Shown here in pieces: positions 33,895 through 46,400 of a stretch of 64,000 nucleotides of DNA. The translations under genes and the position numbers were made by a program. This stretch comes from Spinacia oleracea (Eukaryota > Streptophyta > Magnoliopsida > Caryophyllales > Amaranthaceae), in the NCBI RefSeq assembly GCF_020520425.1, contig NC_079492.1, positions 117,091,157 to 117,155,156 of the forward strand. Reading direction: 5' to 3'. The first letter of the stretch is position 1; the number at the start of each line of letters is the position of its first letter. The notes beneath the pieces were generated by a model, which saw nothing but the letters and a program-made list of their open reading frames with translations, had not been told where the DNA came from and searched no databases.

Positions 33895-35196
33895 TAGGAC
33901 CAGGTTCTGGTGAGAACCTCCCTTAAGATGAGAACTACCTTACAATGAGAACCTCACATGACCGTTGGATTAAAATAAAACGATCGGCTGAGATTATATC
34001 TCGCGAATTAAATGAATTTCAATACGCGGTTCCTTTCTCCCTCACGCACCCACTCACATCAATTTCTCTCTCCTCACCTAATTTCAAACCCCTCAGTAAT
34101 TCATTGAAACTGCGATTTCTCTCTTAAATTTTTCTTTCAAAATTTCAGAAAATTGATCCCGAAAATTTGGAGATCGTCATAGTTTTTCTGCATATTCGAA
34201 TGCTAATTTGAAGAATTTACTTCTAGTTTCTCAGGCGACAAATAATAACTCCCTCCAATCGCAAGAGCAAGCCAAAAATCAGGTATTACTTGAGTTCCGT
34301 AATATGATTTGGAGAAGTAATTTTCACCTTTTTTTTTTTTTTTTTTTTTTTTGTGTTTTTCCATAATTCACTACAAAATCGCAACCTATAATTACAAATT
34401 CAGTGAATTTTTAGTCAATTTTGTCGAGGTTTATTGCGCTTGAACTTTTGTGAATTTTGGTTTGAATTTGTGTGATTTGGTAATTTTCTTCACTCAGATT
34501 ATTAGATATTGATTTGATCGAATTGACTTCGAAATCATGTTTCAGGCTTGATTGTTTTTAGGTATCTTAATTCTTCTTTAATTTGTCCAAAATTGTTGCT
34601 TATAAGTTCTGCTGAATTTAAACTATCATTGTTTCCTACAATAATGTCAGTTTTAAAAGTAGATAGAAATCTAAAGTAAATCATTTAGACTCCAAAGTAT
34701 TATTTTGCTCTTATTTAGAAAAGTAGATAGAAAGATAGTAAAAGTAAATCAAATACGGTAAGAAGTAAACTTGTGTTAAAACTAGCAATTTCACATTCTG
34801 TTACACTTGTATAGGATAATCATAGAAAAACAGGAAGTATGGGGTAGAGACTGTTAAGATTTTAGAATGACCAAAGGAAGCAAATTGGATCACATGAATG
34901 TTAATGCCTAGTTGGAAGATCCATTCATGTGGGTGATTTAGCATACTTGAGTTATAACTGGTAGGCCAGTACCAGACACTATTATGTAAATATGAAGCAG
35001 TGGAGGTTTTCTGCTGAATTGTTTCAATATGTGCCTATTTTTCACTGAATTTCAGGTCTTTAGAACTGCTCGATCAAAAGTAAACTAAATATCTATAAAA
35101 GTAAACTAAACCTCTCTAAAGGTAACCCTAAATCTCTAGAAAATCAGATGACTTAATGGTTTTGTTGCTGCTTTTGTAGCCTGTTGTTACAGAGAC

Positions 35197-36540
35197 TGAA
35201 GGAAATAATGCCCTTGGTCCAAGTATGCATTCTATGTTAAGTCTAATAAATGCGGTTCAGTATTAATTAACAAGTTAATAATTCAGTGAGATCAAGTGAG
35301 CTGAATGCCTAGCTAGAGGCCGCTTCAGTTCAAGTGGAATTAATGATATTAATCCACAGCTTACTCTTGACTGAACCCATAGGGTCACACAAATAGTACG
35401 TAAACGGATCAAGTATTTAATGGCATTAAATACTCTATCTATGGATATTCGGAATCGACGGATCTTGGTTTCAGTGGGAGCTGAGATCGTCACAAGCAAG
35501 AAATGAATACTCCGGAAACGATGATATTGCCGGAAATGGAAATATGGATCGTATCGGAAATATAAATATTATCCAAGTCGTAGATGTTGCCGGAAACGGA
35601 AACATGGTACGTATCAGAAAATATTATCGGAAATGGAAATATTGCCGGAATCGGAAATATTGCCAGAAACGGAAATATTGTCAGAATCGGAAATATTATC
35701 GGAATCGGAAAATAATTCCGGAAACGGAAATATTAAATATTTGTTCGAAACGGAAATTAATTCCGGAATCGGAAATATTAAATATTGTTCGTATCGGAAA
35801 TGAATTCCGGAATCGGGAATTTAATCGGAAGCGTATCGTACGAATTAGCATCGGACGAGGCCCGCCAGACGAAGGCCCAGCACGAAGCTAGGCCATCGCC
35901 CAGCGAGCCGCACGCAGCAACGCACGCCTCGACCAGGCCCAGCCAAGGGCGCGCGCGCGCGCAGCACTTCACATGGGTTGTGCGCCTATCGTGGGCCGCA
36001 AGGCCTGCGCGGGTGCACGGCTTGTACGATGCGTGTGCGGGAAATCCTAATCCTATTAGGATTTGTGCAAAGATTAAAATCCTAATCCTATTAGATTTTC
36101 TTTGTTATTTAGAGTCCTAATAAAGTTCTAATTAACAAATCCACATCCTAGTAGGATTACAATTCCTTTTCCATACTCCTATAAATAAGTGCCTAGGGTC
36201 ACAATTTATGGGCACGATTGAAGTATTCAAAGGGTAAGTTTTTGAAATATAAATCAGCCATACACTTGCAATAAGAGCCGAAAATCCTAAGCACCTTGAG
36301 GGGGATTCTAGTTGGTCTAACTTGAGGCGGATCCGGACGTACTGTGGACTATCTACGGAGGGACGACATTTGGAGTCCTAAAGACTTGTTCTTGTTCGGT
36401 TCGGGCGCAGCTAGGGAAGGCACGCTACAACATGTATGCATCTATACTATGCTAAATGATTATGTGTAAATAATATGCTTTCCTGGCTTTATGGTTTTTC
36501 CGCATGATTTATGAATTGTCATATGTATCATAACCTAACA
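35197..36540 (+). repeat. Solo LTR of the Copia family also present at 49480-59986
   Basis: It starts TGAAGGAAATAATGCCC and ends CATAACCTAACA. It aligns along its length, with a shortened GC-rich section, to the LTRs at 49480-50913 and 58553-59986, which lie in the opposite orientation. It contains the GGAAATATT..CGGAATC repeat array and a TATAAATA box at 36180-36187. No internal retrotransposon sequence adjoins it. The flanking 5-mers (GAGAC, CTTTC) do not match, so the usual solo-LTR duplication is lost or it arose by exchange between elements. Confidence 0.85.
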
Positions 36541-38044
36541 CTTTCTCCTGCTTGCGCTGTTAATTGAGGGTGATGCTGTTGTTGGTTACAAAATGAAAGT
36601 AACCAAATTGACTAAAGTAAACTTAATCTCTCTAATAGTAAACTCAATCCCTCTAAAAGTAAACAAAAAAATCTTATTGTAATATACTATGATGCATATC
36701 TTTTGAAAAGTGACAATTATCTTAGGAATGTTGGTGTCTATCATTTTGCAATTACATGAATATGCACCACCTAGTTTTAGATGACCTTACGGAGAGCATG
36801 TTCTTATGGTTATTTCTGGTGGTGATTTTGTTATCATATATTACTGCCTGCGGCAAGTATAGGTTCACATAGGTAAGTTGCTAGAAATAGTCTCTCAAGA
36901 AGTATTCTTTTCTCTTATTTTTAAAAGTAGATCGAAACTTGGTAATAGTAAATCAATTATGCTCAGAAGTAAACTCGTGAGGCTGGTTTCCTGGTTTTGA
37001 ATTCTTATGACGACTATTATGAGAAATGCAATGGCTTATTAATAAATGGTGTTCTGTTTTATTCCATGTTGTTGTGTTGCTGCAGATCTGCTTCTGTTCG
37101 GCCTTTGTTTCTGCCGATCTTTTTGTGTATGTTCTAAGCTTGGGCTGTGGAGCTAAAAAACGTGCAATGTTTAGACATGTTGATAAAATTTCTCAAAGAT
37201 AGAGGTAAGTTCTCGTGGCTGTGAGTTATTTTTTTCTGGCTTGAGTTTGGAGTGTACATTTTGTGAGCTTGGTTTGTTTCTGCTTAGTAGTAGGCCAACA
37301 TCAGTGTGACTGCATTTTGTTAAGTGTTGGTGGCTTAGAATCAATCTCGGAACTAGGTTCAGAGTTGTCGGAATCTTCTAGTTGTTGCAATCGTTGTCAG
37401 ACCTGGTCATGTATGAATGCAGAAAAGTTGTGGTGTTTCTTAGTGGTTTTTGGGAGAATGTGTGTTGAGGTAGGTGATGGTTTGTACTTAAGATGTATGT
37501 AGGCAAAGACGAGATTGTGTTGAACTTTAGGCGTGTGTTCAATTAGTTTATACCCTAACGTGTTCTGTTTACTTTTGGAGAGATTAACTTTACTTTTCAA
37601 GAGATTTAGTTTACTTTTAGGGTTTGGTTTGCAGCCTGGTTCTTTTTTTGTGCTTTGATTGCTAGTTTAAACTGTAGTGGTTGAGTACAAGAAGGAGCTT
37701 CTTGGGGGTTGTGTCAGTCAGTTGGGAGCGCTAGATGTTGTTGGCTTGGCAGTAGTTTCTATTCTTGCTGTTGTGCTTCATTTTCTTTGTTTTCCCTTTC
37801 TGTTCTTGCTGTTGTGCTTCATTATTGTAGCTGGTTGTTTTTGGAGCTAAAAAACGTGCAATGTTAAGAGATTTTTGGGTTTCAGATAGAGAAAATAGCA
37901 TTTTATTTGCGTGGTTACCAGGCATCTTGGCTATACATCTATAACCTCTACTGATAATGCCTGATCACCTGCAAAAATTATGTGGAATGATGTGGTGGTA
38001 TTATCTTTACTCCTGATCAAAGAATCCAAACTGAGGTATGTTGG

Positions 38045-38303
38045 AGAATTCGGAATAGTGATATACTGATATGCAACTTCTCAGCTGGATTTTACAACCA
38101 GACTTCCTCTCTCACTTCCATCATCAACACTGCAAAGATCTTGGGATTCATGGGTTTTATCCTAGTTGCGAATCCTGCTTATGGTGATTTTAGTGCAGAA
38201 CCAGTGCCTTTCCCTGTGCTTACTAAATCTCTAAGTAAGCACTTTTCTGAAGCTGGAATAATAGTTGATAACAAAGATGGTGTGTTGACCCAACATATAA
38301 AGT
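38045..38303 (+). pseudogene. Captured fragment of a subtilisin-like protease gene (PA-domain region)
   Basis: A plus-strand frame reads ICNFSAGFYNQTSSLTSII, then NTAKILGFMGFILVANPAYG and DFSAEPVPFPV. This closely resembles the protease-associated domain of plant SBT2-type subtilases. It lacks the catalytic Asp/His/Ser regions and runs into a stop (after TQHIK, TAA at about 38304). It is one exon-sized piece inside the inverted-repeat element, most likely picked up from a host gene. Confidence 0.75.
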
Positions 38304-38420
38304 AACTAAATTGTGCTTAAGTAGACTAAATCTCTTCAAAAGTAAACAAAATCTCTCTAAAAGTAAACTAAATAATAACAAAACTTCAAATATAAATATC
38401 TCTTAAATATTTTATGAAAA

Positions 38421-38486
38421 CCTATTAACTCAAATGGTAGAGCAATGTGCAATTGCACATGGATGTAGGTTCAAATCCTACATAGG
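38421..38486 (+). other. tRNA-like sequence 1
   Basis: A 66-nt cloverleaf-like segment. Acceptor halves CCTAT/ATAGG pair. A D-arm-like CTCAAATGGTAGAG and a perfect T arm (GTAGG TTCAAAT CCTAC) are present. The anticodon arm is ATGTG, a 6-nt loop CAATTG, then CACAT; a normal tRNA has a 7-nt loop. It matches sequences at 39288, 60155 and 60874. Probably not a functional tRNA; internal A/B-box-like promoter words are preserved. Confidence 0.6.
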
Positions 38487-39287
38487 TCATAAGTTTTAAC
38501 AGTTCAACAGTTAAAGATTTTTAATTTCTATATAAAGTTTTAACAATTCAACATGAAGAACTCAATTAACCTAGTCGAGTTATCAGATGTGGGAGATATG
38601 AGAGCTCGATTTTGTTTGTATGTTTATTTGAAACTAAACATAATCATGGGCGATGACCTTTTTATCTAAATGTTGTCAAGGAATGGTTATGTATTGATAG
38701 TTTATGTTCTATGGTTTATTTGAGCTCCTCACATATCACCTTTCTTATAGAAAGCCCGATTACCACTGTTGTCTTTCAGTGATCAAGTTGTTTTATCAAG
38801 TTATGTTATACATAGGTTGGTGATCTATACAAAAAAAAAACACTCAAAATTAGATAATAAACTCAAAAGTAAATTAAAAAAACACTAAAGTAAATAAGAA
38901 AATCTTAAAAGTAAATATGAAAATTTCAAAAGTTATCTGAACGTTGTTAACATTGCACTGGAAAATGGCATATCAAATTTCCATAAAAAAAAAAGAAAAA
39001 AAAGAAAATGGCATATCAAATCAGAGGTATGTGTATTTTCAGAAGCCTCTCCTTGAGTCGAAATCGTTCAAAGACTCTATTGTTTCATTATTACTCATAA
39101 AAATTGAATGACTCTATTGTTTCATTATTACTCATAGAAATTGAAAAAGAGTTTTTTTGCTATGTAAATGAATACTACTAAAAGTAAACTAAATGAATTC
39201 AAAAGTAAACTAAAAAGCTCAAAACAAACAAAGCCATTTAATTTTTTTTATTAGGAAAAGAACCGTAATGAAACCCTTACAAAGATA

Positions 39288-39355
39288 ACCTACGTGGGAT
39301 TCATACCCACATTTTTGCGCTTTTGCACAACGCTCTATCCATTGAGCTAGTAGGC
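39288..39355 (-). other. tRNA-like sequence 2 (inverted relative to sequence 1)
   Basis: On the minus strand: GCCTACTAGCTC start, D arm AGCTCAATGGATAGAGC, anticodon-like stem TTGTG/CGCAA with 6-nt loop CAAAAG, T arm GTGGG TATGAAT CCCAC, and acceptor 3' half GTAGG. Stem bases differ from copy 1 but still pair. Confidence 0.55.
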
Positions 39356-39957
39356 TAGTGTTATATGACCATAGAGTAGTAAGAATAATTAGAATGCAAT
39401 CATATATTTATAAATAACTCGTAAAAGTAAAAGGATATCAAAAAACAACAAGCATCAGTAAACAATACTCAACTTGGAAGCCCAACAGAGCACCCTGTCT
39501 TCAAACCTAACCACATCCCAGAACACCTCTCATCTTCTGACCACCAACAACCAGCAAAAAAGCAGCACAGACTTGACAAGTGACTTGTCATAACATAACA
39601 GCAACAGAATAAGGCAATAGGAACAAGAGACACAAAGGCAACCTAACAAAACCACCCTATATTGACCAGCAGAATAGTCAACTCATGTCACCTGCAATTC
39701 AGCAGCCAACAATGTCCATTGATATATCACAGCTTTGGAAGGCTCTCTATTAGTCCAGAACAATGAGAATGGTAGCTCAAATTACACATCTAATGTTTGC
39801 AGACATGTCATTGAGTATAATTTCTTATATGGTGCCCATAGTCATCACCAAAATGTGTGAACACACACACCGAACAATCTGAAAATAGTAAACTCAACCT
39901 TTCTGAAACAAGAACTGTATTACAGGCATCAGGCATGTTGAACACTGAAAGTAACAT

Positions 39958-40004
<47 letters not shown>
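39958..40004. repeat. (CA)n microsatellite with CG-interrupted start
   Basis: CACACACGCGCGCGCACACA and further CA units. Simple sequence; no coding role. Confidence 0.95.
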
Positions 40005-40005
<1 letters not shown>

Positions 40006-40689
40006 CATGCTTGTTTGCTGATGTAGTTTTAATGTTGATCAGATGCCCCTTTGTTCTAAGCAGCTAGGACGCTATGTTCTGGTCTACTAGTTTTGAGGTC
40101 TGTTGGCAGTAGCTATTTGCTAGCTTGATGCAGACATATGCAGAATGTTTCATTATCATTCTCAAAATATTTAAAGTAAATATTATCCTATTAAAAGTAA
40201 ATAAAACAATACAAAAAGTAAATATTAGTAGAAACTAATTGAACACACAACTATACTCCAGTAAAGAGTCTCGTCACTGTAATGCACACACTTAACATAA
40301 TGAGATATGCTACACTATCTCTGCAAGGCCAAAACCCCTGAAAAACTAATTCACATGGCTCCATCCATCAATTCACATCATCTAGTCTGAACCCCAACAA
40401 CTGTCGAATCCCACAAAAGCCAAAAACAGAATTAAAAAGAAAAAGAAACATCCAACGCAAAACAAATAGAACCAGTTGCAGTCTTATATATTTCCATTTA
40501 GAAATATAGTAGGAAGAATTAGAATGTAATAGTGAATTTTGTCTATTGTTCAATTTAAAAGTAGACAAATAACTTACAAAAGTAAACAAAATTGATTCAG
40601 AAGTAAAGGATCGCTAAATTGGAGAATGGATATTGGAGGATTTAAGAAAATATAAGTTGCCTATTGGAGGATTTGAGAAGGATAAGTTT

Positions 40690-41047
40690 CCTCTAAAACC
40701 AGTTCAAAACAAATAGCATCATCTTTACCAGCAATAGCTTTTGTCTGAGTTGCAACTACCTCCACTGTAGTCCCTCCTTCAGGTTGATCCAAAGTCTCAC
40801 CTACGCAAGCAATTACTTCCAGGCCTTGGGTTTGTTCATACTCAATCTTGTCTGCAACAAACTGGAAGAGAAAATATAAGAAAAAAGTCCAAAAAAGACA
40901 CCTTAGTCAACAAAACAAGACATAATAATCTATCGAACAACAAGAAAGTCTGAAGGTGGCACATCATACATCGTTTGTTGCATTTGACAGGGTCTTCTCT
41001 CTAGATGACCAGGGATCACCCAGTTAATACCCAATTGACGAGCATCT
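40690..41047 (-). pseudogene. Captured fragment of a cytosolic triosephosphate isomerase gene (two exons and intron)
   Basis: On the minus strand, an exon-like piece starting at 41047 after a TTTTTGCAG acceptor reads LGINWVIPGHLERR, the TPI motif around the catalytic His (normally WVILGHSERR). A GT/AG intron ending CTTCCAG at 40862 follows. The next exon (40861 to about 40729) reads [14 protein letters not shown], containing the TPI CVGET region with the catalytic Glu, then VATQTKAIA before a GT donor. A frame change is needed near the start of the first piece, and the rest of the enzyme is absent. Retained intron sequence shows DNA-level capture rather than a cDNA copy. Confidence 0.8.
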
Positions 41048-41600
41048 CTGCAAAAACGAATAGAGCTTGCATTAAAAAAACTGTAAAACCTAATTTCAAC
41101 AATCAAAATCGAAAAAACTGAAATGAACAAACCCCAATTTTAGCAAACAAAAAACTTAAAATGAAACCCTAATATGAGAAAACAAAATGGAAAATACTGG
41201 AAAACAAAAAATTTATAAACCCTAATTCCAACAATGAACATCGCAAACACTTGAATCTAAAATCAGAAAATAAAAAAACGATTATAAAATAAATTACTTA
41301 CTTTACGAAAAATTGCTGCATGAGAGAAGATGCGAATGTTAGAAGTGCAAAGCTATGAACTGGGTCAACATGAATCGCAGAAGAGAGGGGAATTGCAGGA
41401 GGAGAGAGAAAACGGGGGAAGAGAGAGAAACGAAAACTGAAAATCGGATTCAGGGGGAGGAGGTCATTCAACTATGCGATATTACCATATTACCCTTATT
41501 TTTTTGTTTTGTTCGGGTGAGATGTGGATCGTTGGATTGAATTGCTCGATGGCTGAGATTAGTTCTCAGTTCTCATCTTAAGGGGTGGTTCTCACCGGAT

Positions 41601-41602
<2 letters not shown>

Positions 41603-41646
<44 letters not shown>
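41603..41646. repeat. (TA)n microsatellite at the right end of the composite element
   Basis: About 22 TA units directly follow the terminal repeat. This hides any target duplication. Confidence 0.95.
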
Positions 41647-41647
<1 letters not shown>

Positions 41648-42826
41648 GAAAAAAATATGGTCCATTCATTTTCACGAGGATTTTTTTTCTTAAAGTAAGT
41701 CCTTTTGACTTGTGTTGGAGAGCCCAAAATGATGGGTTATGTGTTTAGTCCACTTGTGGCTTAATAGATTAGCTTATCTTGGATGCCTTTGACTGTTTTT
41801 GAGCTATGTATGATCTATGAGAGGGTTAGGTCAGCAACAAGAATAATCAGAATACACACCCAAAAGGAGATGAGAGAAAGAGAGAAGAGTTGCTCGGATT
41901 TTTCATGACAACCTGCACGAATCGAAGTTGTCGATTTCCGGAGATTCAACCATTAAATTTTGCCTGAAATTTGGCCAGCTTGTTGGGGACACATAGGGCT
42001 TCGTTTTGAGCTTCGCTTTGTCCGTGGTCGCACCTGGACAGAACCTACGAAATTGGGTGATATTCTTAATTTTTTCCTCAAATTCTCCAATTTTTTTGTT
42101 CTTGAAATTAAGGTTCTTAATGTTACCTAATTTCAAGAATCGTTTTTTTTTTAAGATCTGAATAAGTTAGGTGGGGGGTGGGGGAAATATGGAGGGAAAC
42201 TTTTAAAAAAAATTGTAAAAGTTTAAGACACGTGCATGTCACGTGATGGTCAAGGCCGGAAAACAGTCGTTGACCACCGGAATATGGTTTATGGTCCTTA
42301 TTCACAACAAAAAAACCCAATTGGGCCTTCTTTCACAACTTTTTTTTAAAAGATCCTTTCTCACAATTTTTGTGTTTTAAAAGGTCATTTCTGACAAATT
42401 TTCCATAAAATATCAAATTTTTTATATGAGTTCAAGATTTCAGTTGAATTTATTTGTTAATTATTGCAGATTTGCAGGTTGTTGATGGAAGAGCTCGTCT
42501 AGCACAAACTTTTATCATATCGTATGTTGTAATTATTGTTGTGTATGTTCGAATTATCGCTTGCATATGTTCTAAAGATTTCTATATCTGTTCTAAACCT
42601 TTATCTACATTTCTTTGTAAATTTTGGCAGGTTCACACTCTATTGACCTTATTGACTGAATCATAGTGAGGAAACAGACGTGAATTCCAGAGTATATAAC
42701 TATATATATTACTTTCATAGTTTTGGGGGATTTACGTTGTCATCCCTTTGACTAACTTCAAAGACATTGTTTTGGTTCCATGGATTATATGTATTTGACT
42801 ATTTGAGGGTGGTTATTATTTCTGAG
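41647..42826. other. Interval between composite element and LTR element
   Basis: No gene recognised. 41930-42120 has an open minus-strand frame without family resemblance. 42500-42640 contains TATGTTCTAAAG and CTGTTCTAAACC, words that recur at 60050-60800, suggesting that 42.4-42.8 kb and 60.0-61.0 kb were once one sequence before the LTR elements inserted. The 5-mer CTGAG at 42822-42826 is the left target site of the LTR element. Confidence 0.5.
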
Positions 42827-43483
42827 TGTTAGTCGTAATGCAAATTTTAGAAAACTTGGTACTATTTGGATGATGGTAAGTTAATGTCACAGCCAAGGTG
42901 TGGCTTGTATCCTGAGCCACGGGAAGGCCGTGGCCTTGGCTGTTGATGAAGGAAGAAAATATACCAAGTAACTAATGCCAATTGTTTTCCTTAAATCCTA
43001 CGAAAGTCAGAGTTTGGTGGATACAAAACTCTTCCACCCATTTTTTTATTTGACGTTTCCTAATTCTTTTCAAAATGCTTCTTTAGGATAAGAATCAAGG
43101 ATTTCCTCATTCACGTTTTTGGTCATTGGCAATTGACGAGTGTACGTGTAATTGACCCTTCCGTTTAAGCATATATTCAAATACCCGATATTAACCCAAA
43201 ACATAACATACCAAAAATACAAACCCTAAATTCTATTAGAGATCTGAGCAGTTCTTGAGCAGTTCCACCTTTCAAGTTCGGGTGCACGGATTTGAAGGAG
43301 AGTTGTGTTAACCTTGGGAGGCGTTCGTCACTTGAGAGCCTGTACCGGTAGTGGCGAAATTCGCTTCTAAGTCAGTGGTCTCCATACCACGACACAACTA
43401 TTTTCCTATGAGATCAATAATCGGGTAACATCTAATCTTATTGTTAATCATAAATTCTTGATTCTACAGTTACTTTTCTTACA
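42827..43483 (+). repeat. Left (5') LTR of the non-coding LTR element
   Basis: 657 bp, TG to CA. It differs from the right LTR by roughly fifteen substitutions or small indels seen on reading, so the insertion is older than the Copia insertion at 49480. Confidence 0.88.
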
Positions 43484-46400
43484 ATTTAGAAGCGAATTTT
43501 TTACTGTTGATTCTTTATTATGAGATACACAATTTGTATTGGGAGATGAAGAACTATTGTGTGTGGGAATTGGTTAATTATCCGAATTAACTAATTCGTT
43601 GCATTGGTTGGATAAAGTTTACTACTTTTTAGTTGTCGTCAAATTGATCTCTGAATTGACTTCAGTAATGAATTGATTATTAATACCAAGGTGTGTATCA
43701 TATGGTGTATGCCTAAGGTATGGCTGGATTATACGGAGTATGAGTTTTGATCAATAGTATAATGGCTAAAGTGAGAGAAATCATGTTCAATCTAACAAGT
43801 ACTAATTCTATGGCGGTGAATTTAGGTTAATTTATTTCATGGATTACCTAATTTATTATTCGGTCATCAATCAAATTTCTACTACAATTTACCAATTGAT
43901 TTGAACTTTCAATTTATTGGGAAACTTAGGGTCTAACTGGTAATGCCATCATAAAATAAGGAAAGTGTATTCCTATACTGGTAGATGCGACGGTTAGTCT
44001 TTTGATCACTCACTGCGGCATGCGGGTGTTGTTAATGTGTATATTACTGTGTGTTTATGTGAGAGGTGTTGCGTACTTTCGGTAGTGTTGTGGGGCTTGA
44101 GTGTCCATAACCAGTAGACTCCTCGTCCTCATTGTGGCTTTGCGGGTTCCGGGGAAGGAAATTGATTTAGAGCTTTAATTTGATCAGTAGAGTCTGCGAC
44201 ATGAACGTGGCTTTGGATTTTCAATCAGCACAGTAGTTGTTGTTTACAACATAATCCGAAGTATATGTCTCGCCTTCTTTTCATCGTCGGTACCCCAAAA
44301 TTAATTAAGAGAACTTGCTGATTTGAGTCATAAGAAGTTACTTGTCGTTCTATGATGCTTAGTCATTCCACATAGGGGCTCTGGATAAGGTGTTGTGGTG
44401 GTCGTGGCCTGGTTGGTGCAGACATTTAATGGCACGCATACAGGTTACTATTCAAGTGAGTGATCAAGTTTATGAAACGACTCAAGGACTGCAACATGCT
44501 AACAGGAAAGTTCATTCTCACTTTATTTATTGTCAAACTTTAACTATACATAATATGTTTATTATGTTTTTTTTATGCATGGTAATATTTTTGGTGAATT
44601 ATTATGCAATGTTGGGGCGAGTTAAGTTTGAGACTAACTAGAAAATCAACTTGGCTTACTTTGGTGAGTATTTTGTATAGGAGACTATACTTGGTGGTCT
44701 GGTAAAGATAACGAGATTCATGAATTTGTGTAAGTTCCAATATATGGGGTATCAGTGATTTTAACTTTTCATGAGGTTGAGGATGGTCTCACTAGATCTT
44801 ATCTAGTTAATTCACCCATGTCTTGTATTACTGTTTTTCCTATGACTGTGAGTTCTTGGAGCTGTGGGGGTGTTTAATAAGGAGGTGAGCCTTTTTATCC
44901 TTACAGTGTGTTGAAATTGGCTTATGTACTTGTAATGTTGTGGACATTGTCTAAGCTGATTTGGATTATGCTTGTCTTTTCATTTATTTGAATTGAATGA
45001 TATCACTAATTGTGGATCTCGTGAAGTCATCTTTTGATTAACAATCCTGCAGGGATATGCTAAATTTACATTTATATTCACTCATTTCTATTAATTTCGC
45101 TTTGCTTCCAGTCCTTTCTAATGTGCTGGATGAGCCAGTTTTACTGAGGTGTAGCAAAGGTAAGAGCATAACTAGTGGAGTCCATAATATCTTTTGTTTT
45201 ATTTTAAAGAAGTTATGATGGACCAGTGAAGTTTATGGTCGAGAAGTAATGGATAACTTTCATGAATCATTTTAAGAGGTCATGTGCATTAGTTGGGACT
45301 AGTTGGACGAGTGTTGTAATATAAAGGTGATTATGAGTCTTTTAATTAAGACATATTGTGCCTTGGATATGTTAGACCAGGGTTGCGCAATAATCTTAGC
45401 AGGGTTGACTACTAAGTTTCTCTCAAGTGTGAGTTGAAAGGTAAGAGCTTGTAAAAGGCTAAGGGCAGCGCAAGTTAGGTATTTAGAGGATTCACTCTAG
45501 GTTTAGTATTGACCACATATTATGTATCTCTTGTGACTAAGTTTTCCTAACTTAGGGGTTTATTTGCATCAACATGGTTACATGTGTGATTGAAGTTCAA
45601 AGAGATTTTCAAATTGCATTGTTGTGTGGCACCTTGTATAAGGAAGTGTAAATAGTGTAATTATCTGCTAGTTGTTTCCTAGTAAGGAATGTTTGGTAGT
45701 GGTCTTGAGAAGTCTAAGGTCAGTTGCAGATACCTAAGCGTGGTATGAGTAGTTTCATGTAACTTGTATTGCCTCATTGGCTTGATTATTATTGGTTGTG
45801 TATGTATTGTTGGACTTTGATGATTGACTAATCACATGGTGTTACATAAAGTATACACAGGAAGCTTTAGAGACTAAAGCTGAATCCATTCAAGCCAAAG
45901 TGTTGGTTAATTGAGTTTAATGCATTATTGGTGGTAAGACCAATGAATTGGTAAGGTACATATAAAATCAATCTCTTTGTGTAGGGAAGATATGTGGTAA
46001 ATTAACTATTGTGTATATTAGTTAATAAACATTTATTGTGACTCTAGCCAACTGATGTTAAAAGTAACTGAGAAGGTATGTCTCAAAAAGTTGTGTATGC
46101 TATGAGTTTGAGATTCTAATACTTGACAAATTTTCTTGACCAGGTGTTGCTTTTACAATGAAGTAAACTTGCTAGCAGAGCCAACTTTCATGTTTGAGTG
46201 GTCGTGTTTTATTACCTAGGAGTTCTCATATTCATGAACGGTCTGGCGGAGTGACTCGGGCACCCGGGGAAATCTTCATTTCATTGACAATGACAGTGAT
46301 TGACGTTGAGTTTTGGGGTTTGGGTTCGCGATCGGTTGGGGATAGATTCGTCCTTTCAGACTGGGCAGCATAGGTTCCCTCTTTGATACGTCGACTTTCA

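Larger units (their letters stand above)
34660..40615. repeat. Dispersed short motif CTCTAAAAGTAAACTAAA throughout the composite element
   Basis: Words of the form AAAAGTAAACTAAA, often preceded by CTCTCT, recur in clusters at about 34670-34770, 35078-35140, 36594-36670, 36923-36985, 38300-38375, 38866-38935, 39177-39225, 39423, 40175-40230 and 40558-40610. They appear in opposite orientation at 37566-37625. They lie between captured fragments and on both sides of the solo LTR. They could be binding sites for a trans-acting transposase or filler copied during repair. Confidence 0.75.
33895..41604. mobile_element. 7.7-kb inverted-repeat composite element with captured gene fragments
   Basis: The left end TAGGACCAGGTTCTGGTGAG and the right end (other strand TAGGATCCGGTGAGAACC) are similar. 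Both continue with CTTAAGATGAGAACT and then CCGTTGGAT/CAACGATCC and CGGCTGAGATTA/TAATCTCAGCC blocks over about 100 bp. The right end abuts a (TA)n run, so the target duplication is not resolvable. Inside are a solo LTR, a subtilase fragment, a triosephosphate isomerase fragment, two tRNA-like sequences and many AAAGTAAAC-type words. No transposase is recognised, so it is non-autonomous and its superfamily is not assigned. Confidence 0.7.

Noticed and set aside
40368..40589. 73-aa minus-strand frame in the composite element
   Set aside because: No family resemblance; AT-rich chance frame.
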